Source of the DNA: Gemmatimonadota bacterium
GTDB lineage: Bacteria; Gemmatimonadota; Gemmatimonadetes; Gemmatimonadales; GWC2-71-9
DNA: 21,050 bases
Direction of reading: 5' to 3'
NCBI GenBank assembly: GCA_003220975.1
Contig: QHTX01000162.1
Span: 1-21,050, forward strand
Position numbers and translations under genes: made by a program. Below, in pieces: positions 14,449 through 21,050 of the stretch (the stretch's first letter is position 1; every line of letters begins with the position of its first letter). The notes under the pieces are model-generated. The model made no database searches. It was not told where the DNA came from and saw nothing but the letters and a program-made list of their open reading frames with translations.

Positions 14449-14457
14449 AAAAATCGG

Positions 14458-16425
14458 TCATGACGTTCCTGGGATCGGTCTCGCGGCGAGCGGGCGATAC
14501 GTCCGCCGCGTCGCACGGCGCCGGCGCGCGAGCCAGAGCACTCCGGCCACGATCAGCAGCGCGGGCACGCCGACGATGTCGCCCCACTTCGCCGCGTTCT
14601 GGGTGGCAGCGCTCGTGTACACGACTTGGGGTGGCGCGCGGTTCTTGGACCGGATCGCGATCAACGCCTCGTCCTGCGCCAGCCAGTCGATCGCGTTCTG
14701 CGTGAACACGATGTTCTCGGGCGAGTTCTGCGCGAACCGGTCGCTCGCGAAGTCGCTGCTCGCCACGACCACGACGCGGCCGCGCGGGACTCCGTGCGCG
14801 GTGTCGCGCGGCGCGGGGTTCACGAGCAGCGCGACGAGCCGGCTCTTCAAGCTGTCCCGGCCGAACTCCCGCGTGGGCTCGAGGAAGGCCGTCGTCTGCT
14901 GCACCCCGCCTGCGCGACTCGTCACGAAGAGGGGCGTCACGGTGCCCGGCGTCGCCCGGGTCGTATCGACGTGGCTCGCCCACGGCAGCAGCACCCCGTT
15001 CAGGTCGGCGTTCACGGGCGAGGCCTTGGTGCTGAGCGCCCGGATCCACAAGGGATAGGACACGAGCACCTGGCCGAACTGGGCGGGGACGCCGACCCGG
15101 ACGTTCGAGGCGAGGTCGTACACCATGTCGGAGGCGACCGCGATCCCGTACGGCTGCAGCTCGTTCCAGGCCACGGGATGTGAGAACGCGAACGGCCCCT
15201 GCGTCGAGAGCTGCATCCCTCCCGCCATGAGCAGCAGGCTGCCGCCGCGCTCGAGGAAGGCCCGCAGCCGGGCGGCGTCCGGCGCCTTGAGCGAGTCCGG
15301 GGTGCCGGCGACCGCGATCACCTTCACGTCGGGCGCGATCACGGTATCGGTCAGCGCGAACCCTTGCAAGGCGTATCGGCCGCTCAGCTGCTCTCGCAAC
15401 GCCGCGAAGCTGCGTCGGCCGCGTTGGGCCGCTTCGTCCGCGAACTCCGCGAACGCGATCACCGGCTTCGCGGGGTGGGTGAGAGAACGGATGTCGGAGG
15501 TGACGCGGTACTCGAGGTCGTTCGTCTGCTGCACGAAGGGAATGGTCTTGACGCCGTCGGCGAAGCGCACGGCGATCCCCAGGTACCCCTCCTTCACTTG
15601 CAGCTCGGCCCGTCCGACCACGTTGAACTGCACGGGCGGGATGGCGAGGCTCTGGGCCTCGCGCCGCGCTGCGCTGTCGGCCGAGGGATCCGCGATGACG
15701 AGCTTCACCTTCCCGCGGCCCGCGGCGCGGTAATCGCGCAGCAGGTCGTCCACGTCGCGCTTCAGGAACATCACCTCGGGGGGGAGCGCGCCCGAGGCGA
15801 ACAGCTTGATCGTCACCAGGTCGGGCAGCGTCCGGAGGACGTCGCGCGTGGCCCGGGACAGGGTGAACGCCCCGCCGGGGGTGAGGTCGAGGCGGCCGCC
15901 GATGTTCCGCCCGAGCAGGTTCACCACGACCGTCGCCGCGGCGAGGAGGCCCGTGCCGAGGCGCAGGCGCTTGAGCGGCTCGCCGCGCGGCGTGAGCTTG
16001 CGCGAGAGCAGCGCGAAGTAGGCGAGCACCAGAAACAGCGCGGCCAGCGTCACGAAATAGATGGCGTCGCGCAGGTCGATCACGCCGCGGGCGATCCCGG
16101 TGAAATGCGACAGCACGCCGAGCGAGGCCGCGATCGCGCCGAGGCGGGGCGGGAGGCCCACGACGAGAGGATCGTACCCGACGAAGATCAGCACGAAGAT
16201 CACCGCGGCGGCCACGATGAAGGCCGTGATCTGGTTGCGCGTGACGCTCGACGCCCACACGCCTACGGCCGCGAGCCCCGCCATGAGGAGGGCCGCGCCC
16301 AGGTACTGCGCGATCAGGACCCCCACCTCGAGCTTCGCGCCGAGCGCGAGGCCGAGCGGGATCGTGAGCGTGAGCGCCAGCGCGATCAGCAGAAACAGCA
16401 CCTGGCCCGCGTACTTCCCGACGAG
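14458..16425 (-). CDS. gldG: GldF C-terminal permease part fused to GldG-type auxiliary protein (5' end lost by frameshift)
   Basis: The frame is coding from about 16425 (LVGKYAGQVLFLLIALALTL) to the TGA at 14458. It encodes about 655 residues. The first about 160 hold five or six membrane helices of an ABC-2 permease (GQVLFLLIALALTLTIPLGL, FIVAAAVIFVLIFVG, AIYFVTLAALFLVLAYFALL). A helix (GLLAAATVVVNLLGRNIGG) then leads into the periplasmic GldG/ABC_transp_aux domain (FTLSRATRDVLRTLPDLVTIKLF, FLKRDVDDLLRDY, FVQQTNDLEYRVTSDI, FLERGGSLLLMAGG). A C-terminal anchor, VGVPALLIVAGVLWLARRRR, closes it. Fused permease-GldG proteins are common outside Bacteroidota. The natural start lies in the other frame at 16676. 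The frame stays open to 16509, but those extra codons do not look like permease. It is coded with a GldA-type ATPase, so an ABC exporter complex is likely; its substrate is unknown. Confidence 0.82.
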   Translation of the reverse strand, partial: LVGKYAGQVLFLLIALALTLTIPLGLALGAKLEVGVLIAQYLGAALLMAGLAAVGVWASSVTRNQITAFIVAAAVIFVLIFVGYDPLVVGLPPRLGAIAASLGVLSHFTGIARGVIDLRDAIYFVTLAALFLVLAYFALLSRKLTPRGEPLKRLRLGTGLLAAATVVVNLLGRNIGGRLDLTPGGAFTLSRATRDVLRTLPDLVTIKLFASGALPPEVMFLKRDVDDLLRDYRAAGRGKVKLVIADPSADSAARREAQSLAIPPVQFNVVGRAELQVKEGYLGIAVRFADGVKTIPFVQQTNDLEYRVTSDIRSLTHPAKPVIAFAEFADEAAQRGRRSFAALREQLSGRYALQGFALTDTVIAPDVKVIAVAGTPDSLKAPDAARLRAFLERGGSLLLMAGGMQLSTQGPFAFSHPVAWNELQPYGIAVASDMVYDLASNVRVGVPAQFGQVLVSYPLWIRALSTKASPVNADLNGVLLPWASHVDTTRATPGTVTPLFVTSRAGGVQQTTAFLEPTREFGRDSLKSRLVALLVNPAPRDTAHGVPRGRVVVVASSDFASDRFAQNSPENIVFTQNAIDWLAQDEALIAIRSKNRAPPQVVYTSAATQNAAKWGDIVGVPALLIVAGVLWLARRRRATRRTYRPLAARPIPGTS

Positions 16426-16676
16426 CGCACGACCTCGAGCGTTCCGGCGCGCGTGTCCTCGGCGAGTGCGCGCATCGTGACGGCCGAGACGAGGACCAGC
16501 AGCAGCCACGGCAGCAAGTCGAGCATCGGTCGCAGCGACGCCGTGTGGTAGACCTCGACCTGGGGCCAGAAGAGGTAGGCGTTCAGGCCGGTGAACACCA
16601 CCAGCAGGATGTACGCCGTGGGCTGGTCGAACAACGCCTTGAGCTCGCGCCGCGCGATGGTGCGGATCGCGTTCAT
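16386..16676 (-). pseudogene. gldF: GldF permease N-terminal fragment, frameshifted from the gldF-gldG body
   Basis: The ATG at 16676 stands one base after the stop of the ABC ATPase and opens MNAIRTIARRELKALFDQPT, AYILLVVFTGLNAYLFW and LLPWLLLVLVSAVTMRALAEDTRAGTLEVV, a standard GldF/ABC-2 permease start with two helices. The family continues with an LLTxPV-like loop of about eight residues and then VLGKYLG. Here GTLEVV (ending 16428) is followed after two bases by LVGKYAG in another frame, so roughly 25 bases seem to be missing. The original frame ends at a TGA at 16386 after a nonsense tail. Either a real deletion has inactivated the permease or the assembly lost bases here. Confidence 0.75.
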
Positions 16677-16677
16677 C

Positions 16678-17622
16678 TCACTGCTCGGCTGCGCCCTGGG
16701 TGAGCTGCTGGAACAGGTCCTCCAGGCTCCCCGCGGCCTGGTGCAGCTCGTACAGCGTCCAGCCGCGCGCTTTGGCGAGCGCGAAGATCTCGGGCCGGAG
16801 GTCCCGCGTCCGGTCGGCCGTGAGCGTGAGCGCGACGCGCCCGTCCGCGGTGCGATCCTGGGGCGCGACCTGGCGGACGCCCGGCAGCTGGGCGAGCGCC
16901 GCCGCCACACCGTCCCCCGCCGCCTCGACGGCGATCTCGACCGCCCCCTCGGCCTGGCGGATCAGCCGGTCTACGGGCCCGTCGGCCACGATCCGGCCGC
17001 GGCTGATGATGAGCAGCCGGGAGCACGTGTGCTGCACCTCGGAGAGCACGTGGGTGGAGAGGATCACCGTACGGGCCTTGCCGAGCTCGGCGATCAGGCG
17101 CCGGATCTCGACGCGTTGGTTCGGATCGAGTCCTTCGGTGGGCTCGTCGAACACGAGCAGGTCGGGGCGGTGCAGGATGGCCTGCGCGAGCCCGACCCGC
17201 TGGCGGAAGCCCTTGGACAGCTCGCCGATGGGCCGGTAGTAGACGGTCTCGAGGCCGGTCCCGGTGACGGCGTCGTCGATGGCCTGGCTGCGGGCGGGCC
17301 CCCTGAGTTCCCGCAGATCCGCGATGAACGCGAGGTATTCCGACACCAGCATGTCACCGTACAGCGGATTGTTCTCGGGGAGATAGCCGATGCGCCGCTT
17401 CGCCGCGCGTGCCGCTGCGGCGAGCGGCAAGCCGTCGAGCCGGATCTCGCCTGTGTCGGGCTCGTAGTACTGCGTGATCAAGCGCATGGTGGTCGACTTC
17501 CCGGCGCCGTTGGGGCCGAGGAACCCGACCACCTCGCCGCGGTCGACCGCAAACGACACGCGGTCCACCGCGGTCACATCGTCGAAACGCTTGGAGACGC
17601 TCTCTACAGAGAGGAAAGGCAT
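16678..17622 (-). CDS. gldA: ABC transporter ATP-binding protein, GldA type
   Basis: The 314-residue ATPase energises the neighbouring GldF-GldG membrane protein. Walker A GPNGAGKSTT (37-46), Q-loop region ITQYYEPDTG, signature LSKGFRQRVGLAQA, Walker B LLVFDEPTEGLDP, and the switch His in ILSTHVLSEV are all intact. RIGYLPENNPLYGDMLVSEYL is typical of the GldA/drug-export subfamily. A C-terminal regulatory segment of about 90 residues follows the nucleotide domain. The ATG at 17622 lacks a clear Shine-Dalgarno; the 57-base gap to the upstream cytochrome gene shows no terminator. The stop is one base before gldF. Confidence 0.93.
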   Translation of the reverse strand: MPFLSVESVSKRFDDVTAVDRVSFAVDRGEVVGFLGPNGAGKSTTMRLITQYYEPDTGEIRLDGLPLAAAARAAKRRIGYLPENNPLYGDMLVSEYLAFIADLRELRGPARSQAIDDAVTGTGLETVYYRPIGELSKGFRQRVGLAQAILHRPDLLVFDEPTEGLDPNQRVEIRRLIAELGKARTVILSTHVLSEVQHTCSRLLIISRGRIVADGPVDRLIRQAEGAVEIAVEAAGDGVAAALAQLPGVRQVAPQDRTADGRVALTLTADRTRDLRPEIFALAKARGWTLYELHQAAGSLEDLFQQLTQGAAEQ

Positions 17623-17679
17623 ACGCGGCAGAGCGCGCGGGTTGGAGGCGCGGGGTTCTTCAAGTCCCCCTCACGTTGC

Positions 17680-18828
17680 TTACAGCGACTTGAGGAACGC
17701 GGTGAGCGCGGCGCGGTCGGCGGGCGGGAGCGCCTTGAAGCGGTCGCGCGCGCCGGCGGCCTCGCCGCCGTGCGCCTCGATGGCCTGCTCGGGCGTCGTT
17801 GCCCGGCCGTCGTGCAGGAAGCGCTGGGCGTCGCGGAGGTCGATCAGCGGCTCGGTGCGGAACTGCGATGGGGTCGCGCGGCCGAGACAGATGTCCGCCA
17901 GGTCCGGGCCCATGTCATGCAGCAGCAGGTCGGTGTAGGCGGCGAATTCCCGGTGCCGCAGCGCGGCCACGGGGCTGTCGCCGGTGCGCAGCGTCGGGAT
18001 GTGGCAGGCCGCGCAGCCGATCTGCGAGAACAGCTCCCGCCCGCGGCGCCCCGTCGCGTCGAGCCGCGCCGGCGTCGGCGGGGCGAGGAAGCGCACGAAG
18101 TCGTTGGTGAGGTCGAGCTGCTCCTGGGTGATCTCGGGGTCGGGGACGGAGTCGACGCCCGCGGGGATCGGCCTCCCGCCGATGTTTTCTTCGGTCGGTT
18201 GCGCGGGATCGGTGATCCCCATTTCCGCGACGAACGCGCCGGCGTTGAACTCGTCGAGCGTGGCGATGAACGCCTTGCGGCCGAACCGGCCGAGCCGGCC
18301 GTCCACCGCGCGGTTGGGGCGGCCGCGAATGCCGTCGTGGTTCCGGTCGTCGGGGTCGGCGTAGGAGAGGATGACGGAGTCGGGGACGAGATCGAGCAGG
18401 CCACGCCCGAACAGCACCGGCGTGGTGCGCATGGCGCGTCCCGTCGCCGAGGGCGGGAACGGCTCCGAGTCGATGCCGAGCGCCTGCTTGAGGGCGGGGA
18501 TGGTGTGCTGCTGGATCACGAACCCGCCTTCCTGCACCAGCGGATCGCACACGCCGCCGCGGAACGCCGCGGCGTGCACCTCCACCTCGTCGCCAAACCC
18601 GCCCTTCGCCGGGTCCTCGTGGCACTCGCCGCACCCCGTCGAGTTGAAGAGCGGGCCGAGCCCCGTCTGCGGGGTGAAGGCGCTGTCGAAGACGACCTTG
18701 CCGCGCGTGAATCGGTCGCGCTGCGCAGCGGTCAACCCACGCACGGGGTCGCCGGGCTTGAGCGGCTTCTCGCAGCCGGCCGCGACGAGCGCCACCAGGC
18801 CGGCGACCGCGACCGCCGCCCGGGTCAC
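17680..18828 (-). CDS. Di-heme oxidoreductase family lipoprotein (DHOR/DUF1111)
   Basis: The 382-residue exported c-type cytochrome begins at a GTG that overlaps the previous stop as GTGA. AVAGLVALVAAGC gives a lipoprotein signal with Cys at 19. Two c-heme motifs are present: CGECH (66-70) and CAACH (272-276). LLLHDMGPDLADI near the C-terminus matches the conserved segment of the family. DRNHDGIRGRPNR (161-173) may be a Ca2+ site. The family is related to the MauG/cytochrome c peroxidase group; activity is mostly unproven. The longer open frame upstream is a shadow of the next gene. It is coupled to the small DUF5666-like gene, suggesting a shared function in the periplasm. Confidence 0.92.
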   Translation of the reverse strand: MTRAAVAVAGLVALVAAGCEKPLKPGDPVRGLTAAQRDRFTRGKVVFDSAFTPQTGLGPLFNSTGCGECHEDPAKGGFGDEVEVHAAAFRGGVCDPLVQEGGFVIQQHTIPALKQALGIDSEPFPPSATGRAMRTTPVLFGRGLLDLVPDSVILSYADPDDRNHDGIRGRPNRAVDGRLGRFGRKAFIATLDEFNAGAFVAEMGITDPAQPTEENIGGRPIPAGVDSVPDPEITQEQLDLTNDFVRFLAPPTPARLDATGRRGRELFSQIGCAACHIPTLRTGDSPVAALRHREFAAYTDLLLHDMGPDLADICLGRATPSQFRTEPLIDLRDAQRFLHDGRATTPEQAIEAHGGEAAGARDRFKALPPADRAALTAFLKSL

Positions 18829-19160
18829 CGGGCGGCCGTCCCGTCGATCTCTATGATGCGATCGGCGACGAGTCCCAGGCTCGTGCGGCGGCAATCGGCG
18901 CGCACGATGTCGCCGGGCTTCAGGTCGGCGAGCGCGATCGCCACGCCGGCCTTCTCGATCCGCGTCGCGGCCACGGCGCGCATCTGGACGAGCCGCAACG
19001 CGAATCCGACGCCGGTGATGAGCTCGAGCGAGCCCGCCCGCGGCTGGACGGTGTGGACCGTGCCCCGGTAGGTGTACGTGGACGGCTGCACCGGCGCGGA
19101 GGTCAGCGCCGGAGTCACCAGGATGGCGGCGAGCGCGGCCGCCCGCGGCAGATACCTCAT
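18825..19160 (-). CDS. Small exported DUF5666-like protein
   Basis: The 111-residue product has a signal peptide (MRYLPRAAALAAILVTPALTSA). It also has one small beta-barrel-like domain: YTYRGTVHTVQPRAGSLELI, then VAATRIEKAGVAIALADLKPGDIVRADC and LVADRIIEI. The pattern, a value tied to a setting with LKPGDIV near the end, resembles DUF5666-type OB-fold proteins. The ATG at 19160 has GGGAGG six bases upstream. A promoter-like pair lies 39-67 bases upstream. Its stop overlaps the di-heme oxidoreductase start. Role unknown. Confidence 0.8.
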   Translation of the reverse strand: MRYLPRAAALAAILVTPALTSAPVQPSTYTYRGTVHTVQPRAGSLELITGVGFALRLVQMRAVAATRIEKAGVAIALADLKPGDIVRADCRRTSLGLVADRIIEIDGTAAR

Positions 19161-19198
19161 GCGCGCCTCCCGAGTTTCGTTCCCTGTTTCCCGGACCG

Positions 19199-19227
19199 AT
19201 ACTGGCGGAGCGGCACCGGGGAGTCAA
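19199..19227 (-). promoter_or_regulatory. Candidate promoter for the DUF5666/di-heme oxidoreductase pair
   Basis: On the minus strand TTGACT (19227-19222) is followed after 17 bases by CAGTAT (19204-19199), or after 20 bases by TATCGG. The -35 is good and the -10 poor. It lies in the 86-base gap after the M28 peptidase gene. Confidence 0.3.
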
Positions 19228-19246
19228 TGTCGCGCCCGCTCGACAG

Positions 19247-21050
19247 CTACGGGGCCAGCTTCTCCAGCTGCTCCGCGGCGCGGTTCAACACGTCGGCTTC
19301 CGCGGCGAGGGTTTTCGCGGTCACGCCGATCTGCTCGTCCGCTTCCTTCCAATTCTTCTGCTCGATCGCCTCGCGCACCCCCGGGAGCGTTTTTACCCCG
19401 TACCCCGTGTAGTAGCCCGGGGCGTAGATCTGGTGGCGGTACCACGGCCGGCGCGGCAGCCCCTCGCCTATGAGAGCGCGCTCGCTCCTGAGGAGCGTCG
19501 CGTTGAGGGCGGCGGCCTCCGGGCGGGCCAACGCGCTGGCGGTCGCCGCGGCCTTCGTGAATGCCTTCTCGTAGCGGTCCGCCGCGCGGGTGAGGACGTC
19601 CAAGGTGTTGTCGAGCGGCGCGAAGTTGAGGAACGGCGGGACCTCCTCCCGGGCGGGCGGTACGAACCGCTCGCGCGGGTCGGCGGTCGCGGCGAACACC
19701 CCCTCGTCGAGCTGACGGTTGCGCTCGCGCACCTCGTCCTGCTTGTCCTTGAGCAGCTTCTCGACCTCCTTCACGTAGCGCCCGACCGTCTCGGCGAGCC
19801 CGGTGAACTCGTAGGGCAGCACCTCGGCGTCGGCGAGCCGCATCACCGCCGTGCCGACGGTCTGCGCGAGAGCGCGGCCGTACACGAACGCCGTGTCGTC
19901 GAACGTCGTGTACCACTTGAAGTCGTCGTAGATGGAGTGATAGATGCCGCCGCCGTCCTCGCCCCCGAAGCCGAGATTGAGCGACGCGACTCCGACGTGC
20001 TGCAGAAACGGTGTGTAGTCCGAGCCCGAGCCGAGCGCTCCGATGCGTAGGTCGGCGCGCTGCCGTGCCTCCTGGCGGCCGTCCGCCGAGCTCGCGTCGG
20101 CGATGGCGCGGAGCTGGCCGCGCTTCCACACCGTGAGCTTCGTCTCCGGATCCTCGATGTCGCGGGCCACGTCGTTGATGAACCGCTCGAGCGAGTGCGA
20201 CCCTCCCATGAAGAGGTAGCCGCGCCCGTTGGTGTCGCTGTTCAGGTAGGCGATGGCCTTGCGCGACAGCTCGTCGGCGTGCGCCTCGGCCCATTCGGTC
20301 GAGCCGAGCAGCGCCGGCTCCTCGCCGTCCCAGGCGGCGTAGATGATGGTGCGCCGCGGCCGCCAGCCCTGCTTCAGGAGCTGGCCGTAGGCGCGGGCCT
20401 CCTCGAGCAGCGTCACCTGGCCCGAGATCGGGTCTTCGGCACCGTTCACCCAGGCATCGTGGTGGTTGCCGCGGATCACCCACTCGTCCGGCGCCGCGGC
20501 GCCCGGGATGCGCGCGATGACGTCGTACAGCGGCTTGAGACTCCAATCGGACTTGACGTGCAGGTGCACCTTCGCGGGCCCGGGGCCGACGTGGTAGGTG
20601 ATCGCGAGGCCGCCGCGCCACTCCTCGGGCGCCACAGGGCCGGCGAGCGCCGCAAGCAAGGGCTGGGCGTCGCCGTAGGAAATCGGAAGCACCGGGATCT
20701 TCGTGATCGTCTGCGCCTGATCGATGGGCAGACGCTTCGCGTCCTTGGTGGCACCTACGCCCGGGGTGAGTGGATCGCCGGGATAGACGGGCATGTCCAT
20801 CACACTGCCGCGCTGCACGCCGTCGCGCGGTCGCCACGGGCCCTGGGGATAGGTGTCGCCGTGGGTGTAGCCGTCCTCTTTCGGGTCCGAGTAGATGAGG
20901 CAGCCCACGGCGCCGTGCTCGGCCGCGACCTTGGGCTTGATGCCGCGCCACGAGCCGAAGTAGCGCGCGATCACGATCGCGCCCTTCACCGATACGCCGA
21001 GCCGCTCGAGCCGCTCGTAGTCCGCCGGGACGCCGAAATTCACGTACACG
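19247..21050 (-). CDS. M28B family peptidase, glutamate carboxypeptidase II-like (N-terminus outside window)
   Basis: About 600 C-terminal residues of an exported zinc aminopeptidase/carboxypeptidase related to human GCPII (PSMA). A PA domain (VKGAIVIARYFGSWRGIKPK, CLIYSDPKEDGY) is inserted before the M28 catalytic domain. All five metal ligands of the GCPII type are present: His in GNHHDAW, Asp in GAEDPISG, Glu in WDGEEPALLGSTEWAE, Asp in LNSDTNG, and His in IYHSIYDDF. The C-terminal transferrin-receptor-like dimerisation domain is clear (LPRRPWYRHQIYAPGYYTG, PGVREAIEQKNWKEADEQI). The start and signal peptide lie beyond base 21050. Substrate is unknown; in this group a small acidic or generic peptide is usual. 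It ends with TAG, 86 bases before the DUF5666-like gene. Confidence 0.95.
   Translation of the reverse strand, partial: VYVNFGVPADYERLERLGVSVKGAIVIARYFGSWRGIKPKVAAEHGAVGCLIYSDPKEDGYTHGDTYPQGPWRPRDGVQRGSVMDMPVYPGDPLTPGVGATKDAKRLPIDQAQTITKIPVLPISYGDAQPLLAALAGPVAPEEWRGGLAITYHVGPGPAKVHLHVKSDWSLKPLYDVIARIPGAAAPDEWVIRGNHHDAWVNGAEDPISGQVTLLEEARAYGQLLKQGWRPRRTIIYAAWDGEEPALLGSTEWAEAHADELSRKAIAYLNSDTNGRGYLFMGGSHSLERFINDVARDIEDPETKLTVWKRGQLRAIADASSADGRQEARQRADLRIGALGSGSDYTPFLQHVGVASLNLGFGGEDGGGIYHSIYDDFKWYTTFDDTAFVYGRALAQTVGTAVMRLADAEVLPYEFTGLAETVGRYVKEVEKLLKDKQDEVRERNRQLDEGVFAATADPRERFVPPAREEVPPFLNFAPLDNTLDVLTRAADRYEKAFTKAAATASALARPEAAALNATLLRSERALIGEGLPRRPWYRHQIYAPGYYTGYGVKTLPGVREAIEQKNWKEADEQIGVTAKTLAAEADVLNRAAEQLEKLAP

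Noticed and set aside
16591..19071. 826-codon plus-strand open frame across the ABC ATPase and di-heme oxidoreductase
   Set aside because: Antisense to genes with intact catalytic motifs; composition typical of a GC-rich shadow frame.
1..21050. CRISPR array, prophage, insertion sequence or tRNA genes
   Set aside because: No spaced direct repeats, integrase or transposase motifs, or cloverleaf-like segments were found by reading both strands.

Overview
This is a 21 kb stretch of very GC-rich chromosome. It is densely coded, and all genes except one lie on the minus strand. Gene content and style suggest Gemmatimonadota or a close relative: exported TolB-type propeller proteins, a peptidase/propeller/outer-membrane-barrel fusion, a GldA/GldF-GldG ABC system with a DUF4340 partner, a di-heme oxidoreductase lipoprotein, a GCPII-like M28 peptidase, and frequent GTG/TTG starts with 4-base gene overlaps. 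The lineage is inferred from style; the window has no rRNA or other marker that settles it. No tRNA, CRISPR array, insertion sequence or phage gene was seen.

Read in the direction of minus-strand transcription (right to left), the window holds four blocks. (1) 21050-17680: the C-terminal 600 residues of an M28B (glutamate carboxypeptidase II/transferrin-receptor-like) peptidase, a small exported DUF5666-like protein, and a di-heme oxidoreductase lipoprotein overlapping it by 4 bases. (2) 17622-13365: a GldA-type ABC ATPase, a fused GldF-GldG permease/auxiliary protein broken by a frameshift near 16427, an unusual cluster of three palindromes, and a DUF4340 protein with a 13-glycine tract. (3) 13320-9929: the classic order prs, rplY (ctc form), pth, ychF, with a possible near-leaderless promoter at prs and a heptamer tandem repeat in front of rplY. 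(4) 8796-1: rpsF, rpsR, a membrane protein, rplI, rsfS, then a 1073-1076-residue metallopeptidase/propeller/Omp85-like fusion, a SPOR lipoprotein with a propeller, a SPOR protein built on a degenerate CpsD/MinD-like P-loop domain, and the start of smc.

Between blocks 3 and 4 lies the only plus-strand gene (9284-9925). It encodes an exported JAB/MPN-type protein and is preceded by about 490 bases with no convincing gene.

The housekeeping part is a translation cluster: ribosomal proteins S6, S18, L9 and L25, peptidyl-tRNA hydrolase, YchF and the ribosome silencing factor, plus PRPP synthesis. The last three genes before the left edge are joined by 4-base overlaps, so two SPOR (septal peptidoglycan-binding) proteins are translationally coupled to the chromosome-condensation ATPase SMC. 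That arrangement, the degenerate P-loop/SPOR architecture, the exported JAB protein and the palindrome cluster are the least ordinary parts of the window.
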